A stretch of 64,000 bases of DNA from UMGS1649 sp045611765 (GTDB lineage: Bacteria; Bacillota; Clostridia; TANB77; CAG-465), in assembly GCA_045611765.1 (NCBI GenBank), contig JAZKXT010000011.1, positions 1 through 64,000 of the forward strand, written 5' to 3'. The notes beneath the pieces are model-generated. The model was not told the origin of the DNA. It was given only the letters and a program-made list of their open reading frames with translations, and ran no database searches. Of the stretch, positions 24,909 to 33,881 are shown piece after piece. How positions within the stretch are numbered: the stretch's first letter is position 1; the number at the start of each line of letters is the position of its first letter. Both the position numbers and the translations under genes were made by a program.

Positions 24909-26666
24909 TTCAGCCATATTTTTATACTTGCATTCTTTTCCAAGCCTGTTAAGCGCTTCTTTAAGTGATGTTTTAATACCGTTGTAGTCTTCATCTTGAA
25001 CATCTTTTAAAATATCTATCGTATTTTCCTTGAAACGGCATAACTTTATTTTTCCGTCCATTCTTAATCCTATAGAGCTAAACCTACTGCAGTATTTATC
25101 TGGATTAAATTTAGAACTAGTTACAGCACAGAAATTTCTGCGAATTATGACGCTATTTCCTAAATAAGTAAAGGAACGTTTATTAACGTTTTGAGAAGAC
25201 TGTACAAATCCTATTTGTTTAAGTGGACGCTCGATGAAACGAAGAGTGTATCTTGAATCATATGTATCTACGAATGGTTCGTTAAATTGTAGTATCAATC
25301 TACTCGTCATACTTGCAAGGATAAGATTTTTAACAGATTTAATAGGTGTGTTATGTGAATCTGTTATATTTACCGCTAAAATAAAATTTGTATTAGGATG
25401 GCTTTCTACTATTTCGTTTATATTAATATTATTATAAAAAATATTTTTGTTAATTATGTTAATATCTTCTAAAATTCCTTTAAGCACTATTGTTTGACAA
25501 TAATTACAAAGCTTTTCTAAATTTTTACCTAAATCTTTCAATAAAAGATTAAGAGTAATATTTGCTTTAGCATGATAAAGTTTTTTGAAATAAGCCAAAT
25601 CTTTATTATTGCTAAAAGAGGTATAATTAAAATGGACATCTCTTATTCCGAAATTTGTTGATGCAACATTAAATATAAACTCTAAGTTTTCAGGGGTTAA
25701 AAGTTTTTGCGTTTTTGAGTCTAATATATTAATCGCACGTTTTTTTATTTCGGCATTTGTTGTTTGTTTTAACATATTAATAAAACATGAAGATGCAGGT
25801 GTTAAATAGCGTGGAGGATAGACAAGACATACTTGTGTTGTAGGACATTGTATTTCAGTAAACACTTCAATAATCTCACCGCTTTTTAACATGTTCATTG
25901 CTATATTTCTTGGACAATAGCCAATTCCAATACCGTTTTTTACAAATTGTAATAATAATTCTGAAGAGTATATAGACATTATAGGTTTAAAATTCTCACT
26001 GTTATAATTTAATTGTTCTTCTAAAGCAATACGAGTGGCACTGTTTTCAGTAGGAAGAAGTAAAGGAAAGTCTTTAAGTCTTTCTATGGGAATAGGCGCT
26101 TCTAAAAGTATATCTTCAAACTTCTTGCTAGCTATGAAACAGTTAGTAAGCTCAAACAAGTTGTGAGTATCTATTTCGTATTTGTTTCCAACAATAGGGA
26201 AACTGTCTATAACCAAATCTAATTGTTTAGTATCAAGCATTTCCATCATATCATGAGAGCTTTTACTAATAATTGAAAAAGTTATATTAGGGTACAGTTC
26301 ATTAAATTTAGTTATACAGTCAGTAAGTATAGCTGAACCTATATGCGAAGGTACACCAATTCTAATTTCACCGTATTCCAAATTAGTAGTGCTACTAATT
26401 ATTTTTTTCCCAGTATAGATATTATTAAATGCAGTCTTAATATAAAATAATAATTGTTGGCCAGCTTGAGTAAGTTGCACGCCCTTAGCTTTTCTAATAA
26501 ATAGTTTTACTTTTAAGTTGTTTTCTAATTCTTTAATGTTACGGCTGATAGCCGGTTGAGTAACGTACAATGCTTTGGCTGCATTAGATATATTTCCGGT
26601 TTCGGCTACGGCCAAAAAAACTTTAAATAGATTTAAATCAATATCGTCATATACTTTAAAATCCAT
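24894..26666 (-). CDS. LysR regulator fused to a degenerate MoaA-like domain
   Basis: 590 residues. Residues 8-66 are the LysR winged helix (LFKVFLAVAETGNISNAAKAL...TQPAISRNIKELE) and about 98-295 the effector domain. A MoaA-like C-terminal half (about 320-590) follows: LTPENLEFIFNVAS aligns with the start of the MoaA core after the first cluster loop, and the C-terminal CSRF...GLRMDGKIKLCRF matches the MoaA second-cluster motif Cx2Cx13C with Phe529 in place of the second Cys (Cys526, Cys543 kept). No CxxxCxxC is present, so radical SAM activity is not expected. ATG after AGGTGATC is chosen; the upstream frame is non-coding. Divergent from pflB, which it may control. Confidence 0.8.
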   Translation of the reverse strand: MDFKVYDDIDLNLFKVFLAVAETGNISNAAKALYVTQPAISRNIKELENNLKVKLFIRKAKGVQLTQAGQQLLFYIKTAFNNIYTGKKIISSTTNLEYGEIRIGVPSHIGSAILTDCITKFNELYPNITFSIISKSSHDMMEMLDTKQLDLVIDSFPIVGNKYEIDTHNLFELTNCFIASKKFEDILLEAPIPIERLKDFPLLLPTENSATRIALEEQLNYNSENFKPIMSIYSSELLLQFVKNGIGIGYCPRNIAMNMLKSGEIIEVFTEIQCPTTQVCLVYPPRYLTPASSCFINMLKQTTNAEIKKRAINILDSKTQKLLTPENLEFIFNVASTNFGIRDVHFNYTSFSNNKDLAYFKKLYHAKANITLNLLLKDLGKNLEKLCNYCQTIVLKGILEDINIINKNIFYNNININEIVESHPNTNFILAVNITDSHNTPIKSVKNLILASMTSRLILQFNEPFVDTYDSRYTLRFIERPLKQIGFVQSSQNVNKRSFTYLGNSVIIRRNFCAVTSSKFNPDKYCSRFSSIGLRMDGKIKLCRFKENTIDILKDVQDEDYNGIKTSLKEALNRLGKECKYKNMAEKNLQ

Positions 26667-26828
26667 ATGATCACCTAAAACTATTATAACATAAATTAAT
26701 AAAAAATTAAACAAATTGAGGTGACATAATATGAATTTTGAATAAATAAAAATAATTTGTAAAAATCTATTTAAAAAATAAAATACTAATGATATAATCA
26801 CAGTGTATACGAAAGGATGAAATATATA
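26667..26828. promoter_or_regulatory. Divergent regulatory region between LysR-fusion gene and pflB
   Basis: 162 bases, very AT-rich. Minus strand: extended -10 TGTTATAAT (TATAAT at 26688-26683) 17 bases before the regulator start. Plus strand: TATAAT at 26793-26798 before pflB with a poor -35. Such divergent spacing is typical for LysR control of itself and its neighbour. No clear T-N11-A palindrome was fixed. Confidence 0.55.
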
Positions 26829-29063
26829 ATGAACTTTGATGCATGGAAAAATTTTAATAAAGGTAAATGGCAAGAAGAAATTGATGTAAGAAACTTTATT
26901 CAATTAAACTATACACCATATGAAGGAACTGATGAATTTTTACAAGGGCCAACGGAGAGTACAAAAAAGCTTTGGGATAAAGTTTTAAAATTATATAAAA
27001 AAGAAAAAGATAACGGTGGAGTGTTAGACGTAGATGTTAAAACAATATCTACAATAACTTCACATGACGCTGGATATATAGATAAGAAATTAGAAAAAAT
27101 AGTAGGGCTTCAAACGGACAAGCCTCTAAAAAGAGCAATTATGCCTTTTGGTGGAATAAGAATAGTAGAAAAATCTTGCGAAGCTTATGATAAACAAGTA
27201 GACCCTAAAGTATCTGAAATATTCCACACAATTAGAAGAACACACAATGATGGTGTGTTTAGCGTATATACACCAGACATTAGAGAAGCAAGACGTTCTC
27301 ACTTAATTACAGGTCTTCCAGATGGTTATGGACGCGGAAGAATTATTGGAGACTATAGAAGAGTAGCTCTTTATGGAGTAGATACATTAATTAATGAGAA
27401 GAAAAAAGCGCTAGAGTTATTAGATAGAAAAGATTTTGATGAAACAGTTATAAGAGATAGAGAAGAAATATATGACCAAATAGTAGCTTTAGGCGAACTA
27501 AAGGAAATGGCTGCAAAATATGGGTTAGACATATCTAATCCGGCAATAAACTCTAAAGAAGCTGTTCAATGGCTATACTTTGGCTATCTTGCAGCGGTAA
27601 AAGACCAAAATGGAGCTGCAATGAGCATAGGAAGAATAAGTACATTCTTGGACATATATTTTGAAAGAGACTTAAAAGAAGGTAGTATTACAGAATCTGA
27701 AGTACAAGAATTAGTTGACCATTTAGTTATGAAATTAAGACTTGTAAGATTTTTAAGAACACTAGAATATAACGAGCTATTTAGTGGTGACCCTGTTTGG
27801 GTAACTGAAAGTATTGGTGGTATGGGTGGAGATGGTAGAACTCTAGTTACAAAGAGTTCATTTAGAATACTCCATACATTAACTAATTTAGGACCGGCGC
27901 CAGAACCAAACTTAACAGTATTGTGGTCTAAAAACCTACCTCAAGGATTTAAGAACTATACAGCCCAAATGTCTATTGAAACATCATCAATACAATATGA
28001 AAATGACGACTTAATGCGTCCTTATTGGGGAGATGATTATGGAATTGCTTGTTGTGTATCAGCAATGAGAATCGGTAAGCAAATGCAATTTTTTGGAGCT
28101 AGATGTAATCTTGCCAAAACACTCCTTTATGCAATAAATGGTGGACGTGATGAAATCACAGGCAAACAAATAGCACCAAAATATGAAGCTATAACATCAG
28201 AGTATTTAGACTATGAAGAAGTAATGTACAAACTAGATAACATGATGGAATATGTGGCCAATGTCTATGTGAAGGCGTTAAATGCAATCCACTATATGCA
28301 TGATAAATACTCATATGAAAAAATAGAAATGGCACTGCATGATGAAACTATTTTAAGAACAATGGCGACAGGTATAGCTGGACTTTCTGTGGTTGCAGAT
28401 TCGCTTTCAGCTATAAAGTATGCAAAGGTAAAACCAATAAGAAACGAATCAGGGCTTGCTGTAAGCTATGAAATAGAAGGCGATTTCCCTAAATACGGAA
28501 ATGATGACGATAGAGTAGATTCAATAGCGGTAGATGTTTTAAAACGCTTTATGAAAAAGATAAGAAAGCAAAAAACATATAGAGACTCTAAACCTACTAT
28601 GTCAGTTTTAACAATAACATCAAATGTTGTTTATGGTAAAAATACTGGAGATACTCCGGATGGAAGAAAAGCTGGGGAACCATTTGGCCCAGGTGCAAAT
28701 CCAATGCATGGAAGAGATTCAAATGGTGCACTAGCAGTAATGAACTCAGTTGCAAAACTTCCATATGAACATTCAGAAGACGGAATTTCATATACATTCT
28801 CAATAACACCAGCAACGCTTGGTGATACTGAAGATACTAGAATAGAAAACTTAGTTACAATGCTTGATGGCTATTTTGCTAAAATGGGACATCATATAAA
28901 TGTAAATGTATTTAATAGAGAACTTTTAATAGACGCAATGAATCATCCAGAAAAATATCCTCAACTTACAATAAGAGTTTCTGGATATGCAGTAAACTTT
29001 GTAAAACTAACACGTGAGCAACAGCTTGATGTTATAAATAGAACAATACACGAGAAAATGTAA
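26829..29063 (+). CDS. pflB: Pyruvate formate-lyase
   Basis: 744-residue glycyl-radical enzyme converting pyruvate and CoA to acetyl-CoA and formate in anaerobes. The paired active-site cysteines are in DYGIACCVSAMR and the C-terminal glycyl-radical loop is RVSGYAVNF, both as in true PFL rather than glycerol or choline lyases. Length is normal. Start at MNFDAWKNFNKG, the canonical PflB start; a Met four codons earlier abuts AAAGGA. The activase follows after nine bases. The divergent LysR-MoaA-like protein is a plausible regulator. Confidence 0.97.
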   Translation: MNFDAWKNFNKGKWQEEIDVRNFIQLNYTPYEGTDEFLQGPTESTKKLWDKVLKLYKKEKDNGGVLDVDVKTISTITSHDAGYIDKKLEKIVGLQTDKPLKRAIMPFGGIRIVEKSCEAYDKQVDPKVSEIFHTIRRTHNDGVFSVYTPDIREARRSHLITGLPDGYGRGRIIGDYRRVALYGVDTLINEKKKALELLDRKDFDETVIRDREEIYDQIVALGELKEMAAKYGLDISNPAINSKEAVQWLYFGYLAAVKDQNGAAMSIGRISTFLDIYFERDLKEGSITESEVQELVDHLVMKLRLVRFLRTLEYNELFSGDPVWVTESIGGMGGDGRTLVTKSSFRILHTLTNLGPAPEPNLTVLWSKNLPQGFKNYTAQMSIETSSIQYENDDLMRPYWGDDYGIACCVSAMRIGKQMQFFGARCNLAKTLLYAINGGRDEITGKQIAPKYEAITSEYLDYEEVMYKLDNMMEYVANVYVKALNAIHYMHDKYSYEKIEMALHDETILRTMATGIAGLSVVADSLSAIKYAKVKPIRNESGLAVSYEIEGDFPKYGNDDDRVDSIAVDVLKRFMKKIRKQKTYRDSKPTMSVLTITSNVVYGKNTGDTPDGRKAGEPFGPGANPMHGRDSNGALAVMNSVAKLPYEHSEDGISYTFSITPATLGDTEDTRIENLVTMLDGYFAKMGHHINVNVFNRELLIDAMNHPEKYPQLTIRVSGYAVNFVKLTREQQLDVINRTIHEKM

Positions 29064-29072
29064 AGGAGAAAT

Positions 29073-29801
29073 ATGGAAAGTACACATAATATAACAGGAA
29101 GAGTACATTCTTTTGAAAGCTTTAGTACAGTTGATGGACCAGGAGTAAGATTTGTAATATTTTTACAAGGATGCCCATTAAGATGTAAATATTGCCATAA
29201 TAGAGATACGAGAGATATAAATTTAGGCGAAGTATATACTGTAGATGAAGTTATAGAAAAGATATTAAATTACAAGGAATATATAGCTGAAAATGGCGGA
29301 GTAACAGTAAGTGGCGGTGAGCCTCTTATACAACTAGACTTTGTAATAGAACTGTTTAAGAGGTTGAAAGAGAATAACATCCATACTGCGCTAGACACGG
29401 CCGGCTTTATAGATATAGACGAACTTAAAGATTTGCTAGAGTACACAGATTTGGTTTTACTAGATTTAAAACAAATGGATGACGATTCGCATAAAGACTT
29501 AATTGGAGTTAGTAATGAAAAAATACTAAAATTTGCAAAATATTTAAGTGAAAATAACATACCTATGTGGATTAGACATGTGCTTGTTCCAGGGCATACA
29601 GATAATGAACACCATTTAATGCAACTTAAAGAATTTATACAAACTTTAAACTCTGTAGAAAAAGTAGAAGTGCTTGGTTATCATTGGCTTGGAAAAGAAA
29701 AATGGGAACTTATAGGAGAAAAACATCCTTTAGAGGGTGTGCCTGAAGCAAGTGAGCAAGATGTTGTAAGAGCAGATAAGATATTAGGAATAGAAAGATA
29801 G
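29073..29801 (+). CDS. pflA: Pyruvate formate-lyase activating enzyme
   Basis: 242-residue radical SAM activase that installs the glycyl radical on PFL. The opening STVDGPGVRFVIFLQGCPLRCKYCHN has the CxxxCxxC cluster motif, and SGGEPLIQLDF follows. No extra ferredoxin insert is present, consistent with a PflA rather than other GRE activases. Directly downstream of pflB in the same operon (AAGGAG before the ATG). Confidence 0.97.
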   Translation: MESTHNITGRVHSFESFSTVDGPGVRFVIFLQGCPLRCKYCHNRDTRDINLGEVYTVDEVIEKILNYKEYIAENGGVTVSGGEPLIQLDFVIELFKRLKENNIHTALDTAGFIDIDELKDLLEYTDLVLLDLKQMDDDSHKDLIGVSNEKILKFAKYLSENNIPMWIRHVLVPGHTDNEHHLMQLKEFIQTLNSVEKVEVLGYHWLGKEKWELIGEKHPLEGVPEASEQDVVRADKILGIER

Positions 29802-29866
29802 TAAAAAGGAAAAATTTCTCCAAAGGATATAATAGTAATAATAAGAAAATTGATAAATATGCATAA

Positions 29867-29891
29867 AGTAACAGAAATCAAGGCTGTTACT
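29867..29891 (+). terminator. Terminator of pfl operon
   Basis: Eight-bp stem AGTAACAG/CTGTTACT with a nine-base loop followed by a T-rich run. Confidence 0.7.
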
Positions 29892-29949
29892 TTTAATTTT
29901 TGCAAAAACATAGTATAATACAAATGATATTTTACAAGGAGAAAAGATT

Positions 29950-31068
29950 ATGTTAGGGATTATTATTGGCTGTACTTTAATAGCGTGTATATACGTAATA
30001 TTCGAAGGTGTAATAGGGCTTAAATATAATAATGAAATTAGGAAAGATGAACAAGAGCATACAGAAAAAATGGCAAGAATAATGGAAGAAAGGGCTCTTG
30101 AAGAAGAAAAGTTAAAGAAAAAACAAGAAGCAATGGAAAAAAGAAAACGTGCTCAAGCAGAAAAACATAAGAAAACTAAAGAAGAACTAAAAGATAAATA
30201 TATAGAAGTTATGATAGAAAGAACGGAAATAATGGAAACATATATTAAGATATTAAGAAGGAAACGCAATGTAAAGATTACGTATCTAAAAAAATATAAT
30301 GAGGATTATTTTAAAATCCTATTTTGGGACTTCTTGTTAGGACATACAACAAAAAGTCAGAGATATGCCATATTCCAATCCGAACTATTAACTGACTATA
30401 TAAGAAGTGAGGGGAGATATTCTTATGGGTTTGACAAAGATGGACCTGATGCAGTAATTTTTAACTCCCATTATAAAGGGAACAAATCTTTAAAACATTA
30501 TTTGCAAACAGGAAAATTTGAGGATTTAAGGAGATATAGTAGTATGAGAAGTAGTGATTTTATTCACTACTTTGCCAATGTTACAAAGGGACTTATAAAT
30601 TTAAGCGTTATTGCAGATGAATTTGAGAATAATGTTCAATTAATGCAAATTTACGAAAATATAAAAACAGAAAAAATTAGCAAAGAGGAAAAAATAGACA
30701 AATTATATTCTAGTTATAAAGAATCATATATAAATGTTTTTTCAAAAGAATTAAAAAAAGATGATATAGAATTAATAATGCTCATAATAGGTAAAAAGAA
30801 AAAAACACAAAAATATAACGCAGAAGAATATAATATAACTTCACAACAACAACTTAATGAATTAATAATTAATAAATTAAGTACATTAAGTGAAGAAGAA
30901 AAAATAGAATGGATAATTAATTTTTTGAAAAATGAAAGAAGTATAGAAAAAGAGTGGAAAAATAATATAGTTATAAACATAGATGATATATTGTCTAAAG
31001 TGAAGAGAACCCAAAAGCTAGACGCTTTAGGGTTCTCTTCATTTTCTACGACTTCTTTCCGAGTATAG
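29950..31068 (+). CDS. Membrane-anchored coiled-coil protein, unknown
   Basis: 372 residues: one N-terminal transmembrane helix (3-22), a highly charged coiled coil (about 30-95, KKKQEAMEKRKRAQAEK) and a helical domain (95-350). CAAGGAG precedes the ATG. The reading frame passes through a long terminator hairpin and overlaps the 3' end of the convergent Smr gene by 23 bases, so the last 20 residues are read from terminator DNA; the natural stop may have been lost. No family recognised. Confidence 0.65.
   Translation: MLGIIIGCTLIACIYVIFEGVIGLKYNNEIRKDEQEHTEKMARIMEERALEEEKLKKKQEAMEKRKRAQAEKHKKTKEELKDKYIEVMIERTEIMETYIKILRRKRNVKITYLKKYNEDYFKILFWDFLLGHTTKSQRYAIFQSELLTDYIRSEGRYSYGFDKDGPDAVIFNSHYKGNKSLKHYLQTGKFEDLRRYSSMRSSDFIHYFANVTKGLINLSVIADEFENNVQLMQIYENIKTEKISKEEKIDKLYSSYKESYINVFSKELKKDDIELIMLIIGKKKKTQKYNAEEYNITSQQQLNELIINKLSTLSEEEKIEWIINFLKNERSIEKEWKNNIVINIDDILSKVKRTQKLDALGFSSFSTTSFRV
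31002..31040. terminator. Long hairpin terminator inside gene end
   Basis: Eleven-bp stem GAAGAGAACCC/GGGTTCTCTTC extended by an inner AAAGC/GCTTT pairing. It lies between convergent genes but within the open frame of the upstream protein. Confidence 0.7.
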
Positions 31069-31492
31069 CTACAGTAACACCAATTCCGCCTTCGACATAA
31101 CCTGCAATTTCAAAAGATTTGACATACGGATGACTCTTTAAATATTCATGAACAGCCTCTCTTAATACACCCCCGTGTCTACCGTGTATAATTCTAATTC
31201 TACCAAGTCTAGCTACAAGTGCTTGGTCAATATATTTATCTAGTTCGGCTATAGCTTCATCTTTTAATTTATGTCTCAACATTATTTCGTTTGGAACGTT
31301 TTCTGAGTGTATATTAACATTCGCTTTAATATTTCTTTTTTGAGGAACAAAATTTTTTTCAAGGAGGGTAATATTATCTTTAAGTGTTCTTACCTTAATA
31401 TTATCTGAAACGAGTACAACTTCATTGCCTATTTGTTTTTCTATTAAATATATTTTATTACTACCTTGTAATTTACAATATCTATTTTTCAC
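31046..31492 (-). CDS. Stand-alone Smr-domain protein (MutS2 C-terminus-like)
   Basis: 148 residues from GTG behind GAGG. The C-terminal 80 residues are an Smr domain: DEAIAELDKYIDQAL, IRIIHGRHGGVLREAV and GGIGVTVAIL. The usual HGKGTG loop reads HGRHGG here. The N-terminal 60 residues look like the KOW-like segment that precedes Smr in MutS2, but no MutS ATPase is attached. Smr domains nick or bind branched nucleic acid; in MutS2 they help rescue collided ribosomes. Confidence 0.83.
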   Translation of the reverse strand: MKNRYCKLQGSNKIYLIEKQIGNEVVLVSDNIKVRTLKDNITLLEKNFVPQKRNIKANVNIHSENVPNEIMLRHKLKDEAIAELDKYIDQALVARLGRIRIIHGRHGGVLREAVHEYLKSHPYVKSFEIAGYVEGGIGVTVAILGKKS

Positions 31493-31596
31493 TTTATTTA
31501 CCTCTAATTTTATCTACAACAAGTATAACATAGAAAGCTTTTTGATGCAAATCATAGAAAAGATGTATTATTAATATAATGTTTTAGGTGATAATC

Positions 31597-32739
31597 TTGA
31601 AAAAAATATTAACTTGTTTATGTTTATGCGTAGTTTTATCTAAATATTTAGTGTTTGCAGTAACTGAACAAAGTCAGCCTAAAATCACATCTACAGCGGC
31701 TATACTTATGGAACAAGACACAAAAAGAGTACTGTATTCTAAAAATCACAGGAATAAAGTAAAAATTGCAAGTACTACAAAAATACTTACTGCTATTGTT
31801 GCTATTGAAAACAAAGATTTGAATGACAGGGTTGCAATATCTAAAAAAGCAGCGGGTACGGGTGGTTCTACTGTAGGGCTAACTGCTGGTAGTGAAGTGA
31901 GCCTGAAAAGTCTTATGTATGGTATGCTTTTAAAAAGTGGAAATGATTGTGCGGTTGCTATAGCGGAATATGTAGGTGGAAGTGTAGAAAACTTTGCTAA
32001 AATGATGAATGAAAAGGCATACGAAATAGGGGCAAAGGATACATATTGCACTAATCCTCACGGATTAGACACAGAAAAAAATTACTCCACAGCTTATGAT
32101 TTAGCATTAATAACATGTTATGCCAAAACTAATGAGACTTTATCTAAAATGATAGGGACTGAAAGTCTAACTGTACCTTGGGGTAAAACGTCTAAATATC
32201 TTTCGAATACCAATAGATTACTTTTTACATATGAATATTGTGACGGCGGCAAAACTGGGTTTACTAACGGGGCTAATAGGTGCTTAGTTGCTACTGCAAA
32301 AAAAGACGATTTAAAGGTTGTAGCGGTAGTACTTGGAGCAGTTACAACAGACATTAGATTTAGTGAAACGAAAGAACTTTTAAAATATGGAATAGAAAAT
32401 TACAAAATGACAGATATAAGCGAGAGCATAAACTGGTATATAGATGTACCGGTATACAAAGGGAATATATATTCCTATGTTAGAAAGTTTAATTTTAACA
32501 AAAAGTTACCTTTGAAAGAGGGAGAACTAGAGAGAATATATATATCACAGTCAATAGTTCCAAATTTGTATGCACCGGTAAACAAAGGAAGCTATTTGGG
32601 AAAAATAGAGCTGTATTTAGATGATGAACTGTTATACAGCAAAAACATATATTTAGAACAAGAAATAACAAAAAATACAGTATTAGATTATATGATTAAA
32701 GCCTTGAATGGTATATTTGAAATAGAATTAGAATTTTAG
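31597..32739 (+). CDS. D-alanyl-D-alanine carboxypeptidase (DacA/DacF type, S11)
   Basis: 380 residues with a signal peptide, then the PBP5-type serine peptidase: SxxK as KIASTTKILTA, SGN as LKSGNDCAVAIAEYV, and KTG as GGKTGFTNGANRC. A C-terminal beta-domain follows. These enzymes trim the terminal D-Ala of peptidoglycan stem peptides. TTG at 31597 is preferred because the AGGTG ribosome site overlaps the earlier GTG. Confidence 0.92.
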   Translation: MKKILTCLCLCVVLSKYLVFAVTEQSQPKITSTAAILMEQDTKRVLYSKNHRNKVKIASTTKILTAIVAIENKDLNDRVAISKKAAGTGGSTVGLTAGSEVSLKSLMYGMLLKSGNDCAVAIAEYVGGSVENFAKMMNEKAYEIGAKDTYCTNPHGLDTEKNYSTAYDLALITCYAKTNETLSKMIGTESLTVPWGKTSKYLSNTNRLLFTYEYCDGGKTGFTNGANRCLVATAKKDDLKVVAVVLGAVTTDIRFSETKELLKYGIENYKMTDISESINWYIDVPVYKGNIYSYVRKFNFNKKLPLKEGELERIYISQSIVPNLYAPVNKGSYLGKIELYLDDELLYSKNIYLEQEITKNTVLDYMIKALNGIFEIELEF

Positions 32740-32792
32740 TAATTATGAATAGCATGAACGTTTTCTTTTCTAATGTTAAATCGTGAAAAACA

Positions 32793-32821
32793 TTGACTAG
32801 CGGAGACCTTTAATATATAAT
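32793..32821 (+). promoter_or_regulatory. Promoter for membrane protein/peptidase/radical SAM/smpB operon
   Basis: TTGACT, 17-base spacer, TATAAT (32816-32821), 24 bases before the first start; no strong promoter is seen again until after 37761. Confidence 0.8.
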
Positions 32822-32845
32822 AAGGCTATGAAAAGAGGTAAGAAT

Positions 32846-33862
32846 ATGTCAGAAATTTATCTTACTAAAATAGAGAGAAAAACAATATTTACAAGGTCAC
32901 TAATTTTCGTATTAATTATGTTTGTAATTGCAGATTTAACAGTTACAGGACCTTTCTACGTTAATTTTATACCTTGGCTATATATAATAGGGACGATTGG
33001 AAGTGTAAAAAAAATAGATGGTGTACTTATGGGCATAATAGCATCATTTACGGTTTTTGTTTCTTCAACAATAATGTATGGTGGGGTAAGTGGTGCTTGC
33101 TTAATTACTACTTTAATAGCACTAATTACAATTGTACTTGGAATATTTACAGGCAAATGCATCTATGAGTTTATATTAGAATATAGACTGGTAAAATATA
33201 TAAAACGCAGCCAAAAAATAGTGTATATAGTAGCAAGTATTGTGATGCTATTTGTATCGTGGACAATAGTATCTTTAAACAGTGGAGATATAATTTCATA
33301 TATTGCTTCAAGAAATAATTTAAAAGACCACATTAGCAGTACATATGGTATTCAGGATTACCATATATTGAAAACAAAATATGTAAGAGATGTACCAGGA
33401 AAATATGTTCACAAAGTACAAATAGAAGGAGCAGAAGTTACTTTTGTACCTGTTACAAAAACGGTATTTAAAGATGCAAATAAGGACGCAAGATTAGAAC
33501 TGGCTCAGCAAGAGTTAAACTCGCAAATAGATAAAACAGTACAGAATGTTAAACAAAAATACGAATATTTAAAATATGCAACTATTAATTATGTGCTTAA
33601 ATATACAGATGTTGGAATTAATTCAGATACAGTTATATTAAGTATCACATACAACGCTAAGTTCGTTAGTGCTAATGAGCAAAATGCGGACAAGTTATAT
33701 GCTGAATTAGTAAGTTGTATAGAGGAACTTCAAGATATGAAGAAAGCTGAGCAAATAATAATAACAATTGGAGAAAATACATTAAATATATCTAAGGAAC
33801 ATATAGGCGATATAACAGCGGATTATATTAAAGGCGGATTAGATATAGAGGAAATAAACTAA
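32846..33862 (+). CDS. Polytopic membrane protein, unknown
   Basis: 338 residues: about five or six hydrophobic segments in the first 165 residues, then a soluble domain of about 170 residues with a helical, charged character (DANKDARLELAQQELNSQIDK). ATG after AAGAGGTAAGAAT is chosen over one six codons earlier. It is co-transcribed with the metallopeptidase gene 19 bases downstream, suggesting a joint envelope role. No family recognised. Confidence 0.65.
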   Translation: MSEIYLTKIERKTIFTRSLIFVLIMFVIADLTVTGPFYVNFIPWLYIIGTIGSVKKIDGVLMGIIASFTVFVSSTIMYGGVSGACLITTLIALITIVLGIFTGKCIYEFILEYRLVKYIKRSQKIVYIVASIVMLFVSWTIVSLNSGDIISYIASRNNLKDHISSTYGIQDYHILKTKYVRDVPGKYVHKVQIEGAEVTFVPVTKTVFKDANKDARLELAQQELNSQIDKTVQNVKQKYEYLKYATINYVLKYTDVGINSDTVILSITYNAKFVSANEQNADKLYAELVSCIEELQDMKKAEQIIITIGENTLNISKEHIGDITADYIKGGLDIEEIN

Positions 33863-33881
33863 TGAACTATAGGAGGAAATA

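Noticed and set aside
26667..26903. Long upstream extension of the LysR-fusion frame (79 codons, very hydrophobic)
   Set aside because: It overlaps the pflB start on the other strand, has no ribosome site, and a good AGGTGATC site stands before the internal ATG at 26666.
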